Shown: positions 9,561 to 21,942, counted from the stretch's first letter. The stretch: 42,487 nt of DNA from Deltaproteobacteria bacterium (GCA_026991135.1 JALXCD010000122.1:1-42487), one strand, 5' to 3'. The notes: generated by a model not told the origin, from the sequence alone. Made by a program: numbers and translations.

Positions 9561-9575
9561 CTCCCCTACTCCTTT

Positions 9576-10508
9576 TTAGTTTTGCTTGGATTTTCTATGG
9601 ATTAGGGCAGAAAAGACCTCTTCAAGATCTGGCCTTTCCTCAAATAGCTCTATGAGAATGAGCCCCTTTTCATTTGAAAATTGAGAAAGGGTTTTTAGCA
9701 CCGATTCTGGCCTTTTTGTTTCTATAACAAAATAATTGGTATCCTTTTTCTTGACCTCCTCCTTTTCAAAGAGGGCCTTTATATCCTCTACTAAAACCTC
9801 TTTTTCCCCTGAAAAGCGTACATGCACCCTTCTTTGGGGTAAAACCTTTCTAGAAAGCTCGTCAAGGGAGCCATCTGCCCTGATCTTGCCATCGGAAATC
9901 ACAACGGCCCTGTCTGTAACCGCAGAAATCTCCTGGAGAATATGGGAGCTAAAGAGTATTGCTTTGTCCCTTGAAAGCTCTTTTATCAAAGAGCGAATTT
10001 CCATTATCTGAAGTGGGTCAAGGCCAGAGGTTGGCTCATCTAGGATAAGCACTGGAGGGTCATGGATAAGGGCCTGGGCAAGTCCAACCCTTTGTTTATA
10101 ACCCTTTGAAAGCTCGACAATGGGCTTACACCACACAGGAGAAAGCCCACACCTTTCCCCAACCCAATTAAGACGCTTTTTCAACTGGCCCTTGTCAAGG
10201 CCCCTACCGCTTCCAACAAAGGATAGGTATTCCCTAACTTCCATATCTTCATAAAGAGGGGCTTGTTCAGGCAAAAAACCAAGGTTATTTCTAACAGAAA
10301 TAGGATCCTTATCAATATCAAACCCGTTTATCTTCGCCTGTCCCTCCGTTGGTTGGATCTGGGTAGAAAGGATCATCATGATGGTGGTCTTTCCTGCACC
10401 ATTTGGCCCTACAAGGCCAACTATCTCACCCTTTTGAACCTCAAAACTGCATTTATCTACAGCCCTGAAATTCCCGTAGTCCATCGAAAGCCCTTGGGCC
10501 TCAATCAT
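9576..10508 (-). CDS. ABC transporter ATP-binding protein (GldA-like)
   Basis: 310 aa; Walker A 'GLVGPNGAGKTTIM', signature 'ELSKGYKQRVGLAQALIHDPPVLILDEPTSGLDP'; AGGAGG SD upstream. Confidence 0.93.
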   Translation of the reverse strand: MIEAQGLSMDYGNFRAVDKCSFEVQKGEIVGLVGPNGAGKTTIMMILSTQIQPTEGQAKINGFDIDKDPISVRNNLGFLPEQAPLYEDMEVREYLSFVGSGRGLDKGQLKKRLNWVGERCGLSPVWCKPIVELSKGYKQRVGLAQALIHDPPVLILDEPTSGLDPLQIMEIRSLIKELSRDKAILFSSHILQEISAVTDRAVVISDGKIRADGSLDELSRKVLPQRRVHVRFSGEKEVLVEDIKALFEKEEVKKKDTNYFVIETKRPESVLKTLSQFSNEKGLILIELFEERPDLEEVFSALIHRKSKQN

Positions 10509-10582
10509 TTGAAAGAACCTCCTAAAAAATGGCTAAAAATTTAAAAGATAAGAGATGATGTAAAAAATTCAGATATCAAAAG

Positions 10583-10611
10583 ATGAATAAACACTCATTA
10601 GCCCTTGTCAA
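10583..10611 (-). promoter_or_regulatory. Weak candidate promoter for the ABC-ATPase gene (perfect -35 TTGACA, poor -10)
   Basis: Minus-strand TTGACA at 10606-10611, 17-nt spacer to ATTCAT (10583-10588), upstream of the gene in the 113-nt gap. Confidence 0.25.
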
Positions 10612-10621
10612 GGTAATGTTC

Positions 10622-11755
10622 TTAATGGACATAGACAAAGGTTCCTGGGTTGGATTTTGTCGCCTTTATAAAGGCTTGCCCATTAACGACTGGCCTTGTC
10701 CAGTCAAATAGCCACTTGGCATCCCTTGGGCTTATGTTTACGCAGCCATGTGACTGCTTAATTCCAAAATTGTCATGCCAGTAAGCGCCATGAATGGCAA
10801 CACCATTAGAAAAATACATCTGATAGGGGACATCTTCTAAGAAATAATAGTCTTTACCCTTTTTGCCTCCACTCATCTTTCTCATCCTTGCCTTTCCCCA
10901 AATTCTAAAAAGCCCCTTTGGTGTCTCAAAGGCAGGAAGGCCAGAAGATACCAAAGTTGCATAAATAAGCCTATCCCCCTTATATGCCTCAAGAATCTGT
11001 TCATAGATATCAATGTCAATCCATTTTGCCCCTGGGGGCACACCCTTTGGCCTTTTATTTTTCACAATACGGGCAACCCTTGTTCCATCCACCCATTTAT
11101 CCTTTCCTACCTTTATCCATTTCTTTCCATCAATGATGCGTTCATCAAGGACCTTTACCAGAGTATATTTTTCCAAAAGCTCACCTTCCATATAATCCTG
11201 TTTTCCAGGTGAAGCGGCAGTATATGTATCAAGCACCACCCAGCCATATTGTCCGCTTTTAAGGTCAAGCCCTGAACTGGTAGCCTCAATGCCCTTGAAA
11301 ACAGATGGCTCAAAAAAGGCCAAGTACCTTTTTTGAACAAACTCGTTTTTATTGATTTGATACCAAGTGAAATTACCAGATTGAATTGGAAGGGGCGTTT
11401 CTAAGGATACCCATAAAAAACCGCCATCGAGTACTCGAACAGGCCTTTTACCAGTAAGATCATACCAGACTGCTCTATAAACTGGAGCGGGTTGCTCAAT
11501 TACCTGGGCATAATCCCTTGGAAGGATATCCCTGTGATCCTGCCATTTGAAACCCTTGTCAAAGACAAGCTTGAAAAAACTGGTTCCGTTAGAATCCTTT
11601 TCTTTTAAGGCATCCTTTTGCCCTTCCGAGGCACTTGTTTCCACAGCCTCAACACTTTTTGTTTCATTTCCGGCAAGTTCACAAAAAACCAATTTTGAAG
11701 GCACCATGAGAATAAAACTTATTATAGATACAACTAAAAAAGCAAAAAAACTCAT
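10622..11755 (-). CDS. Exported L,D-transpeptidase (YkuD-type)
   Basis: 377 aa; signal-like N-terminus; catalytic motif 'IHGAYWHDNFGIKQSHGCVNISPRDAKWLFDW'. Confidence 0.92.
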   Translation of the reverse strand: MSFFAFLVVSIISFILMVPSKLVFCELAGNETKSVEAVETSASEGQKDALKEKDSNGTSFFKLVFDKGFKWQDHRDILPRDYAQVIEQPAPVYRAVWYDLTGKRPVRVLDGGFLWVSLETPLPIQSGNFTWYQINKNEFVQKRYLAFFEPSVFKGIEATSSGLDLKSGQYGWVVLDTYTAASPGKQDYMEGELLEKYTLVKVLDERIIDGKKWIKVGKDKWVDGTRVARIVKNKRPKGVPPGAKWIDIDIYEQILEAYKGDRLIYATLVSSGLPAFETPKGLFRIWGKARMRKMSGGKKGKDYYFLEDVPYQMYFSNGVAIHGAYWHDNFGIKQSHGCVNISPRDAKWLFDWTRPVVNGQAFIKATKSNPGTFVYVH

Positions 11756-11770
11756 GCCAAAGGAATCCTC

Positions 11771-13201
11771 CTATCCCTTTATCACTGCAAGGGGTCTTAA
11801 GAGGGCTACCTTTCTTGCTATCCCGGAATTATGAGTCACATTGACTACTTTATGAATATCTTTATAGGCCTCAGGAGCCTCTTCGGCAGCACCGCGAAGG
11901 CTTGCGGCCTTAAGGATTATGCCCTTGCTCCTTAAGGACTTTATCACTCCCTTTCCCTTCCATCTTTTTAGAGCCGCCCTTCTGCTCATGGCACGGCCTG
12001 CTCCATGACAGGCACTGCTCCAGGAAAGCCCTTCTCCCTCTTTAGTTCCACAAAGGATGTAGGAACAAGTTCCCATGGTCCCGCCAATAAAAAGGGGCTG
12101 GCCAACATCTCTATATTCCTTAGGAACCTCGTCTCTTCCTGGCCCAAAGGCCCTAGTAGCCCCTTTTCTGTGGACATATAGACCTTTTACCTTGCCATTT
12201 ACCCGATGTTTTTCCACCTTGCAGGTATTGTGACTTACATCATAAATGAGATCACAGGTGGCATTTGGAACTATCCTGTGAACTACTTCACGAACAAGAT
12301 GCCCCAGAACCTGACGATTTGCAAGTGCACAATTTATCCCGCAGCTCATTGCCCTGAAATAATCCATTCCCTCCTGGGACCGTATTGGTGCACAGACAAG
12401 CTCCCTTTCCCTTATTGGGATATTGTATTTTTTTGATGCCTTTCCAAGGACCTGGATATAGTCCATGCCTATCTGGTGGCCAAGAGCACGGGAGCCGCAG
12501 TGAATTGATATAACCACATCATCTACATCAATCCCAAAGGCCCTGGCTGCATCCTTATAAAAGACCTCTTCCACAAATTGGATTTCGAGATAGTGGTTTC
12601 CAGAGCCAAGGGTACCAATCTGTTTTTTTTGACGCTCTTTCGCCATATCTGAAACAAGTTCAGGCATAGCTTCAGGCACCATGCCCCCATCTTCAATAAA
12701 TCTAAGCTCATCCCTTATTCCATATCCCTTGTCAACAGCCCATACAGCTCCATACCTCAAGACATCATCGAGCTTTCCCTTTGAAAGCTTTATCTTTCCA
12801 GTAGAGCCCACCCCTGCAGGGATGGATCTAAAAAGCTCATCAATGAGCTCTTCGAGGTAAGGGAATATCTTATCCTTTTTTAGACCAAGCCTGTGACATC
12901 TCACCCCGCAAGAGATGTCATAACCTACTCCACCAACTGAAATGATACCTCCCTCATCGGGGTCAAAGGCAGCCACCCCACCTATGGGAAAGCCATAGCC
13001 CCAATGGGCATCTGGCATGGCCATAGCCCCCTTTACTATTCCAGGAAGACAGGCAACATTTGATACCTGCTCAATAACCTTGTCATCCATATCCAGTAAA
13101 AGGTCCTTGTCTGCAAAGATAAAACCGGGGACCCTCATATCCCCCCTTTGGGGAATCTTCCAGATACAACTTTTAACCTTTTTTACCTTTGAAGTATCCA
13201 T
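11771..13201 (-). CDS. rtcB: RNA-splicing ligase RtcB
   Basis: 476 aa; 'AMPDAHWGYGFPIGGVAAFD...VGGVGYDISCGVRCHRL', 'GSGNHYLEIQFVEEV', 'VISIHCGSRALGHQIGMDY', 'SACHGAGRAMSR'. Confidence 0.97.
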   Translation of the reverse strand: MDTSKVKKVKSCIWKIPQRGDMRVPGFIFADKDLLLDMDDKVIEQVSNVACLPGIVKGAMAMPDAHWGYGFPIGGVAAFDPDEGGIISVGGVGYDISCGVRCHRLGLKKDKIFPYLEELIDELFRSIPAGVGSTGKIKLSKGKLDDVLRYGAVWAVDKGYGIRDELRFIEDGGMVPEAMPELVSDMAKERQKKQIGTLGSGNHYLEIQFVEEVFYKDAARAFGIDVDDVVISIHCGSRALGHQIGMDYIQVLGKASKKYNIPIRERELVCAPIRSQEGMDYFRAMSCGINCALANRQVLGHLVREVVHRIVPNATCDLIYDVSHNTCKVEKHRVNGKVKGLYVHRKGATRAFGPGRDEVPKEYRDVGQPLFIGGTMGTCSYILCGTKEGEGLSWSSACHGAGRAMSRRAALKRWKGKGVIKSLRSKGIILKAASLRGAAEEAPEAYKDIHKVVNVTHNSGIARKVALLRPLAVIKG

Positions 13202-13210
13202 GACTTTTAC

Positions 13211-13660
13211 CTACACATCTACAATACACTGGGCCACCCAAAGGCCATTAATCTTTTCAACCCTGGCCTCAGAAAAGGTAGCCCCCTTGACCTCTATTCC
13301 AACCCCATGCCTTTTCTTATCCCAGGGTTCACCAAACACCTTTGAAGAGACCACCAAATCCCTTTGAGAAACCCTTGGCTCAAACCTTGAAAATACCATG
13401 CCTTCAAGGTCCGAGATTGCAAGTAGCTTATTTAGCCAGGCAACAAAAAGCCCCACCAGGTCAAAGGATGACGCTTCAATCCTTTTTTCTTCATTGGCCC
13501 TTACAAGATCAAGATTTTCAACTATTATTGAAAAAAGTGCCCTGGCGCCATTTGAGAAGGCCTCATCAAGACTCCTTCCAAAGCCCCTTACCCCTATATC
13601 CGCCACATGATCAAAGGTCTCCCAACCTGGACTCAGTCCTTCCATGCCCTTTTCCCCCAT
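13211..13660 (-). CDS. Archease (RtcB activator); start may be the internal Met at 13645
   Basis: 149 aa; 'WETFDHVADIGVRGFGRSLDEAFSNGARALFSI', 'VEVKGATFSEARV' and C-terminal 'CIVDV'; adjacent to rtcB. Confidence 0.92.
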   Translation of the reverse strand: MGEKGMEGLSPGWETFDHVADIGVRGFGRSLDEAFSNGARALFSIIVENLDLVRANEEKRIEASSFDLVGLFVAWLNKLLAISDLEGMVFSRFEPRVSQRDLVVSSKVFGEPWDKKRHGVGIEVKGATFSEARVEKINGLWVAQCIVDV

Positions 13661-13878
13661 TCAATCCAGCCCCAGGTAGATAGCCCTGTAAAAACCACAA
13701 AAAGGGCTGCCTGGGCATATATGCCATGATAAATATTTACAACTATCCAGCCAATATTAGCCATGGTGTAAATGGCAAAGCTTGCCCTTTTTTTCTTTAT
13801 ATTTAAAACTGCCCCCAAGATACTTATGGCTGTGAGGGTCCATGGAAGATAGGTGGTCATTAGCCCATCTAAAGACAT
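13633..13878 (-). CDS. Small three-TM membrane protein resembling half of a PnuC/SWEET-type transporter
   Basis: 81 aa; 'WTLTAISILGAVLNIKKKRASFAIYTMANIGWIVVNIYHGIYAQAALFVVFTGLSTWGWIEWGK'; overlaps archease start. Confidence 0.65.
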   Translation of the reverse strand: MSLDGLMTTYLPWTLTAISILGAVLNIKKKRASFAIYTMANIGWIVVNIYHGIYAQAALFVVFTGLSTWGWIEWGKRAWKD

Positions 13879-13884
13879 TGGTTT

Positions 13885-14439
13885 CTACTTTAAATCTGGG
13901 AGCATGGCCTTAAACTCGGGGGTATCTGCCCTTCTTAACCACTGATAGATGATCATCTCCGTTGATGCGCAAGGAATAGAAAAGTTATTTAATAGCCTTA
14001 TTGCAGCCTTTTTGTTGCTCTTTTTTCTAGAAGAGATGGCATCTGTAACAACCCATGGTCTAAATCCCTTGATCATTCCTGAAACCGCTGTTTGAAATAC
14101 GCATATATGGGCCTCAACCCCACAAATTACGAATTTATCGATAGTTACGGGAAGTGTTTCAATCAAATTCTTAAATTCTTGATTTGAAAAACAGTCAAAC
14201 TCTACCTTATCCAGGCTTAATGCAGTATCAAGATGGGTTTCTATTTCTGACAAAATTGGGCCAAGCCCCTTTTTGTATTGGGTGGTTGCAATAATTGGTA
14301 TATTAAGGGTCTTGGCACATTTGGCCAAAAGGATGGTATTTGATACCACCTTTTCTGGTTTTTCAACGGCCTTCATCAGCCTTTCTTGAGGATCAATTAT
14401 TAAAAGGCAGGAAGTCTTTGCATCGAGAAGCTCAAGCAT
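13885..14439 (-). CDS. Isochorismatase-family hydrolase
   Basis: 184 aa; 'CLLIIDPQERLMKAV', 'ATTQYKKGLGPI', 'KFVICGVEAHICVFQTAVSGMIKGFRPWVVTDAISSRKKSNKKAAIRLL' (cysteine hydrolase signature). Confidence 0.9.
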   Translation of the reverse strand: MLELLDAKTSCLLIIDPQERLMKAVEKPEKVVSNTILLAKCAKTLNIPIIATTQYKKGLGPILSEIETHLDTALSLDKVEFDCFSNQEFKNLIETLPVTIDKFVICGVEAHICVFQTAVSGMIKGFRPWVVTDAISSRKKSNKKAAIRLLNNFSIPCASTEMIIYQWLRRADTPEFKAMLPDLK

Positions 14440-14548
14440 TTTTATTACCTCGCCATTTTCAATTTTTTATTATATTACCACGACTTTAAAAGGGATGGGA
14501 TTTAGTTTTTTGATAAAATCAAACCTATATGTAAGGAATTTTGAATTT

Positions 14549-15007
14549 ATGAAACATAAAAAGACCTCTTTTTTAATATTATTTTTATCCTTATCACTTT
14601 TCTTCTTTAATCTTTGCTCCATATTGGCAAAGGAGGCGGGATTTAAAAACAAGGTTATTGTAAAGGTAGTAGGCCTTTCACCTGTAAAAGGGGTATTGAG
14701 GCTTGCCCTTTATAAGGGTGAAAAGACCTATTCAGAAAGGAAAGACCCTGTAAGGGCAGCAAGGCTTCCTGTAAGGAGTGCAAACGTAACTGTTACATTT
14801 AAAGACCTTGAGCCTGGATTCTATGCAATCATGTTTTATCACGATGCCAACAATAACAATGAATTTGACACCTTTTTTGGGCTTCCCCTTGAACAATACG
14901 GCTTTTCCCAAAATGCAAGGCCAAGATTTAGCGCCCCTTCCTTTGAAAGGGTAAAATTTAAGGTGCCAAAAGAAGGGGAAATTACCATGAAACTAATAGC
15001 ACAATAA
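14549..15007 (+). CDS. DUF2141-type exported protein
   Basis: Start at 14549 preferred (AAGGA upstream, signal peptide MKHKKTSFLILFLSLSLFFFNLCSILA); 'VVGLSPVKGVLRLALYKGEKTY...FKDLEPGFYAIMFYHDANNNNEFDTFFGLPLEQYGFSQNAR' is the DUF2141 pattern. Confidence 0.88.
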   Translation: MKHKKTSFLILFLSLSLFFFNLCSILAKEAGFKNKVIVKVVGLSPVKGVLRLALYKGEKTYSERKDPVRAARLPVRSANVTVTFKDLEPGFYAIMFYHDANNNNEFDTFFGLPLEQYGFSQNARPRFSAPSFERVKFKVPKEGEITMKLIAQ

Positions 15008-15020
15008 AACTCTAGTCAAA

Positions 15021-17528
15021 GTGCTTGATAAATCCCTTAAAACAGGCCCTGTCTTTGTCTTTCTTATTGCCTTTTCCTATGGAATCTTTTTGGGAAAAAA
15101 TTCAGAAGGCCTTTTTGGGATAGACCTTTTTTCCACCCATCTTTTTTTCTTATTTATCTTTATTGTCTTTTTCAAAAAATTTTTGGATGACCATCCACTT
15201 TTTTCCAATGGATGCCCCAAATACGCACATTTTATCCTTGGAGTAGGCATTCTTTTAACCTTCTTTATTGGATATTTCCACGTATCAATCCATGAAAGGC
15301 AGCTTAGAGTCCAAAATGAAAGACTCCTCAGACTTTCAGAGGATGATCAGAAACATACCCTTTGGGGATATGTTCTTTCAATTCCAAGACCAACTAAAAA
15401 GGGAGCCAGGGCCCAGGTAAAGGTCTTTTTAGAAGAGGGGCAAAAAGGCCCTACTGCCATTAATGGAAAGGTTACAATTTCTTTTTCAGGCCTTGACTGG
15501 CAGGATCTTAGGCCTGGAAGCCTTTTAAGATTAAGGGCAAGGCTTTTCCCAATAAGAAATTTTGGAACCCCCGGGGCCTTTGACTTTAAAAACTGGTGGG
15601 CCTTAAGAGACATCCTTGTAAGGGGCTATGTAAAGGCCCCTTTTGATGTGGTCTTTTTGAAGGGGCCTTTAAGAGGCCTAACCCTTGCCCTTGGGGATAG
15701 GATTAGAATTTTCTTGGAAGACATTAGATTTAGGGCTATCAAAAACATTTTTGCCGGTCTTGATCAAGGGACAAGTCCCGTTGCAATGGGGCTTGTCATG
15801 GGCGAAAGGGCCTGGATGGAAAAAAGGCTCAAGGATTACTTTTCTTGTTCTGGCCTAAGCCACCTTTTTGCAGTATCCGGCCTTCACATGGCAATAGTTG
15901 GAGGCCTTATCTTTTATTTAACCCTATGGCTCCTTAAAAGGTCTTCATGGCTCCTTTTAAATACAAACATCAGGAAAACGGCCTTTTTATTTAGCATCAT
16001 GGCATGTGCCCTTTTTTGTGCCATCTCCGGCCTTTCTCCTTCAAGTCTAAGGGCCTTTTTCATGATTGCAATCCTTGGACTCGGCCTTTTTCTTGAAAAA
16101 AGGATACCCCTTGAAAATCTCCTTGCCGTTTCTGCCTTTATCCTCCTTTTGATAAATCCGCTATACCTCTTTGACCTGTCATTCAAGTTTTCATTCTTTG
16201 TTGTTTTTTTTCTCATCTATTTTGGAAATTTTTTTAAGGAAAAGGGAATACTTGGAAAAAATAGGGCTTTTGACCTTTTAATTGTGACAACAGTTGCCTT
16301 TTTTATCTCCTCTCTTCTTTCTTCCTATTATTTTCATAGATTTAACCCCCTTTCACTCCCTCTAAACCTTTTGGCAATACCAATTGTGGAATTTTTTGCC
16401 CTCCCTGCAATAATTTTGGCCCTATTCCTTTCTTGGCTTTTTCCATATCTTTCAAAGCCCCTTTTTATTTTGGCAGAAGGGGCAATAAGGGCCATGCTCT
16501 TTCTTCTTTTTCACATTGTGGATGAGAAATGGCTTGATTATTTTATCATACCGCCCACCCTTTTAGAACTCTTCCTTATTATCTCTTTGTTTCTCCTAAT
16601 CCCTCCAATTTTAAGGCGAAAAAGGAGGGCAATGGTCTTCTCATCCCTGGCCTTGACACTTCTTTTTGCCACTATGCTTTTAAGGTCTTATGCCTTTCAT
16701 CAAAGGGATTTTTGCAGGCTCAACTGTCTTGATGTTGGGCAGGGGCTTTGTCTTGTTTTGGAGCTACCCCGAGGGCGAACCATGCTTTTTGATACCGGAG
16801 GCCTTGTCAATTCGGATTTTGACATGGGACAGATGATAGTTTCACCATTTTTAAGAAGAATTGGGGTTAAAAAGATAGATTTCATGGTCATATCCCATCC
16901 TGAAAAGGATCACATTGGAGGTGCCCCTTCCCTTCTTAGGGAATTTAAGGTGGGAAAGATCTTTTTAAACACGGATGAAAATCAAGTTCTTTCTTCATAC
17001 AAAGAGCTTATGGCCATTTCAAAAGAAAAAGGGATTCCGGTTCTAAGGATTTCAAGGCTTACTCAAATAAGGCCTTCCAAGGACACAAGGCTTCTTCTTA
17101 TCCCTTGTCTAAATCCGGAAGTTTTTAAGGGGAGGAACAACCGCTCCCTCGTTACAAGGCTTATCTATGGAAAAAGGGCCATGCTTCTTCCTGGGGATAT
17201 TGAAAAAAGGAGGGAGGCCATGCTTATTAAAAGGGGCCTTGATTTAAAATCCCTTTTGCTGGTTGTTCCCCATCACGGAAGCAAAAGCTCAAGCTCCCTT
17301 TCTTTTATAAGGAAGGTCTCACCCAAGATTGCCCTTTGCAGTGTGGGGTTTAGAAATATGTTTCATCTTCCATCAAAAGGGGTTGAAAAAAGATATAAAA
17401 GGCTCAATATTCCCTTTTTAAGAACCGACATCTGTGGCACCATATCTGTAACCGTTGAGAAATCAGGCGATTTTTCTCTAAAGACATATTATGGAAAAAG
17501 GGATAAAAAATGGCTGTCTCTCCAATAG
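15021..17528 (+). CDS. comEC: DNA internalization-related competence protein ComEC/Rec2
   Basis: 835 aa; Competence domain 'FSCSGLSHLFAVSGLHMAIVGGL' and metallo-beta-lactamase C-terminal domain 'CLDVGQGLCLVLELPRGRTMLFDTGG...VISHPEKDHIGGAPSLL...VVPHHGSKSSSS'. Confidence 0.95.
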   Translation: MLDKSLKTGPVFVFLIAFSYGIFLGKNSEGLFGIDLFSTHLFFLFIFIVFFKKFLDDHPLFSNGCPKYAHFILGVGILLTFFIGYFHVSIHERQLRVQNERLLRLSEDDQKHTLWGYVLSIPRPTKKGARAQVKVFLEEGQKGPTAINGKVTISFSGLDWQDLRPGSLLRLRARLFPIRNFGTPGAFDFKNWWALRDILVRGYVKAPFDVVFLKGPLRGLTLALGDRIRIFLEDIRFRAIKNIFAGLDQGTSPVAMGLVMGERAWMEKRLKDYFSCSGLSHLFAVSGLHMAIVGGLIFYLTLWLLKRSSWLLLNTNIRKTAFLFSIMACALFCAISGLSPSSLRAFFMIAILGLGLFLEKRIPLENLLAVSAFILLLINPLYLFDLSFKFSFFVVFFLIYFGNFFKEKGILGKNRAFDLLIVTTVAFFISSLLSSYYFHRFNPLSLPLNLLAIPIVEFFALPAIILALFLSWLFPYLSKPLFILAEGAIRAMLFLLFHIVDEKWLDYFIIPPTLLELFLIISLFLLIPPILRRKRRAMVFSSLALTLLFATMLLRSYAFHQRDFCRLNCLDVGQGLCLVLELPRGRTMLFDTGGLVNSDFDMGQMIVSPFLRRIGVKKIDFMVISHPEKDHIGGAPSLLREFKVGKIFLNTDENQVLSSYKELMAISKEKGIPVLRISRLTQIRPSKDTRLLLIPCLNPEVFKGRNNRSLVTRLIYGKRAMLLPGDIEKRREAMLIKRGLDLKSLLLVVPHHGSKSSSSLSFIRKVSPKIALCSVGFRNMFHLPSKGVEKRYKRLNIPFLRTDICGTISVTVEKSGDFSLKTYYGKRDKKWLSLQ

Positions 17529-19064
17529 ACATTCAGGTATTCAACAAGATTCTTTCCTCAATTGCAGAAGAGATGGGGCTTATCCTTGCCCGTTCTGCCT
17601 TTTCATCAAATATCAAGGAAAGAAGGGACTTTTCATGTGCCATCTTTGACAAAGACGCAAGGCTTCTTGCCCAGGCTGCCCACATCCCAGTTCATCTGGG
17701 GGCAATGCCTGATACTGTAAGGGTTGTAAGGGATGAATTTGACCTTTCTGAAGGGGATGTAATCATCACAAATGACCCATTTAAGGGAGGGACCCACCTT
17801 CCGGATATAACCCTTGTTTCAGGAGTTTTTCACCCAAAGACAGAAGAGTTGACCTTTTACCTTGCAGTAAGGGCCCACCATGCAGATGTTGGGGCAAAAA
17901 ACCCAGGCTCCATGGCCCTTACCACAAGTATTGATGAGGAAGGGGTGTTGATTCCGCCATCCTATTTCAGTGTGGATGGCGAGATAATTGAGGACTACCT
18001 TGGAGAGCTCATCACCCAGATGAGGAATCCAAGGGAACGGGCAGGAGATTTGAGGGCACAGGTGGCAAGCCTTTTAAGGGGAGAAAAGAGGCTCCATTCC
18101 CTGATGGCAGGTATGCCTAAGGAAAGGCTCTTTGAACTGACTGAAAATCTTCTTCAATACGGAAATAGATTCATGTCTGCCACCATATCCGAAATCCCGG
18201 ATGGGACCTATGAATTTTTGGATTATCTTGACGATGATGGCATAGGGAAAGAATCTCTCCCCATCAAGTGCAGGATCACCATAAAGGAAAATAGGGCAGA
18301 GATAGATTTTACTGGAACATCCAGGCAGGTCAAATCCTGCCTCAACGCCACCTTGAGTGTGACCCGTTCTGCAGTTTACTATTGTTTTTTCTGCCTTGTG
18401 GGTGAAGGCTATCCTGTAAATGCAGGCTCCCTTGAGCCAATAAGGGTCAAGGCCCCAAAAGGCACTTTGCTAAACCCGCATCCCCCTGCCCCTGTTGCTG
18501 CGGGAAATGTTGAGACATCTCAAAGGATTGTGGATTGCGTGTTCGGGGCACTATCAAAGGCCATACCCCAAAGGATACCTGCTGCAAGTTGCGGAAGCAT
18601 GAACAATGTGGCAATGGGCGGAGAAGACCTTTTGGGCAACGAATTCACCTATTATGAAACAATTGGGGGCGGAATGGGGGCAAGACCTGGAAAAGACGGG
18701 CTTTCAGGTGTCCAGGTCCACATGACCAACACCCTTAACACCCCAATCGAGGCCCTTGAACAGACCTATCCCATGCTCATTGAAAGATACGCAATTAGGG
18801 ACGGATCTGGCGGAGATGGCAAATACCGGGGCGGGGACGGCCTTATTAGACGATACAGGTTTCTTCTGCCTGCCAGGGTATCACTCCTTACAGAAAGAAG
18901 GAAATTTCAGCCCTATGGCCTTTTGGGCGGAAGCCCTGGTAAACCTGGTGAAAACAGGCTCTATAAAAGGGGGAAGGACGGCTATGAATCTCTTCCTGGA
19001 AAGTGCGTTATTGATGTATTTCAAGGGGATTCCATTGAGATAAGGACCCCTGGCGGAGGCGGAT

Positions 19065-19081
<17 letters not shown>
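17510..19081 (+). CDS. hyuB: Hydantoinase B/oxoprolinase family protein
   Basis: 523 aa; 'RSAFSSNIKERRDFSCAIFD...AAHIPVHLGAMPDTV...ITNDPFKGGTHLPDITLVSGVF...PGGGGYG'. Confidence 0.93.
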
Positions 19082-21597
<2,516 letters not shown>

Positions 21598-21612
21598 GAA
21601 AAGGAGAAAATC

Positions 21613-21942
21613 ATGTTTTCAGATTTAGTCTATGCAATGGGACCACCACCTGGAGGGGCTCAAGGAGGACAGGGAAATCCCTTGATGGCCTTTTTGCCGC
21701 TTATAATCATCTTTTTGATCTTTTACTTTCTTCTTATCCGCCCCCAGCAAAAGAAACAAAAGCAGCATCAGGAGTTTTTAAAATCCCTTAAAAGGGGGGA
21801 TGAGGTGATCACCTCTGGCGGCATCATTGGAAGGATCACAAAGCTCAGTGAAAACATAGTCTCCCTTGAGATTGCACCCAATGTGGTTATCAGGATTGCC
21901 AGAAGCCAGATTGCGGGAAGGCCCACTGAGGAGACCAAATAA
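21613..21942 (+). CDS. yajC: Preprotein translocase subunit YajC
   Basis: 109 aa; 'LIIIFLIFYFLLIRPQQKKQKQHQEFLKSLKRGDEVITSGGIIGRI'; SD AAGGAG upstream. Confidence 0.95.
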   Translation: MFSDLVYAMGPPPGGAQGGQGNPLMAFLPLIIIFLIFYFLLIRPQQKKQKQHQEFLKSLKRGDEVITSGGIIGRITKLSENIVSLEIAPNVVIRIARSQIAGRPTEETK

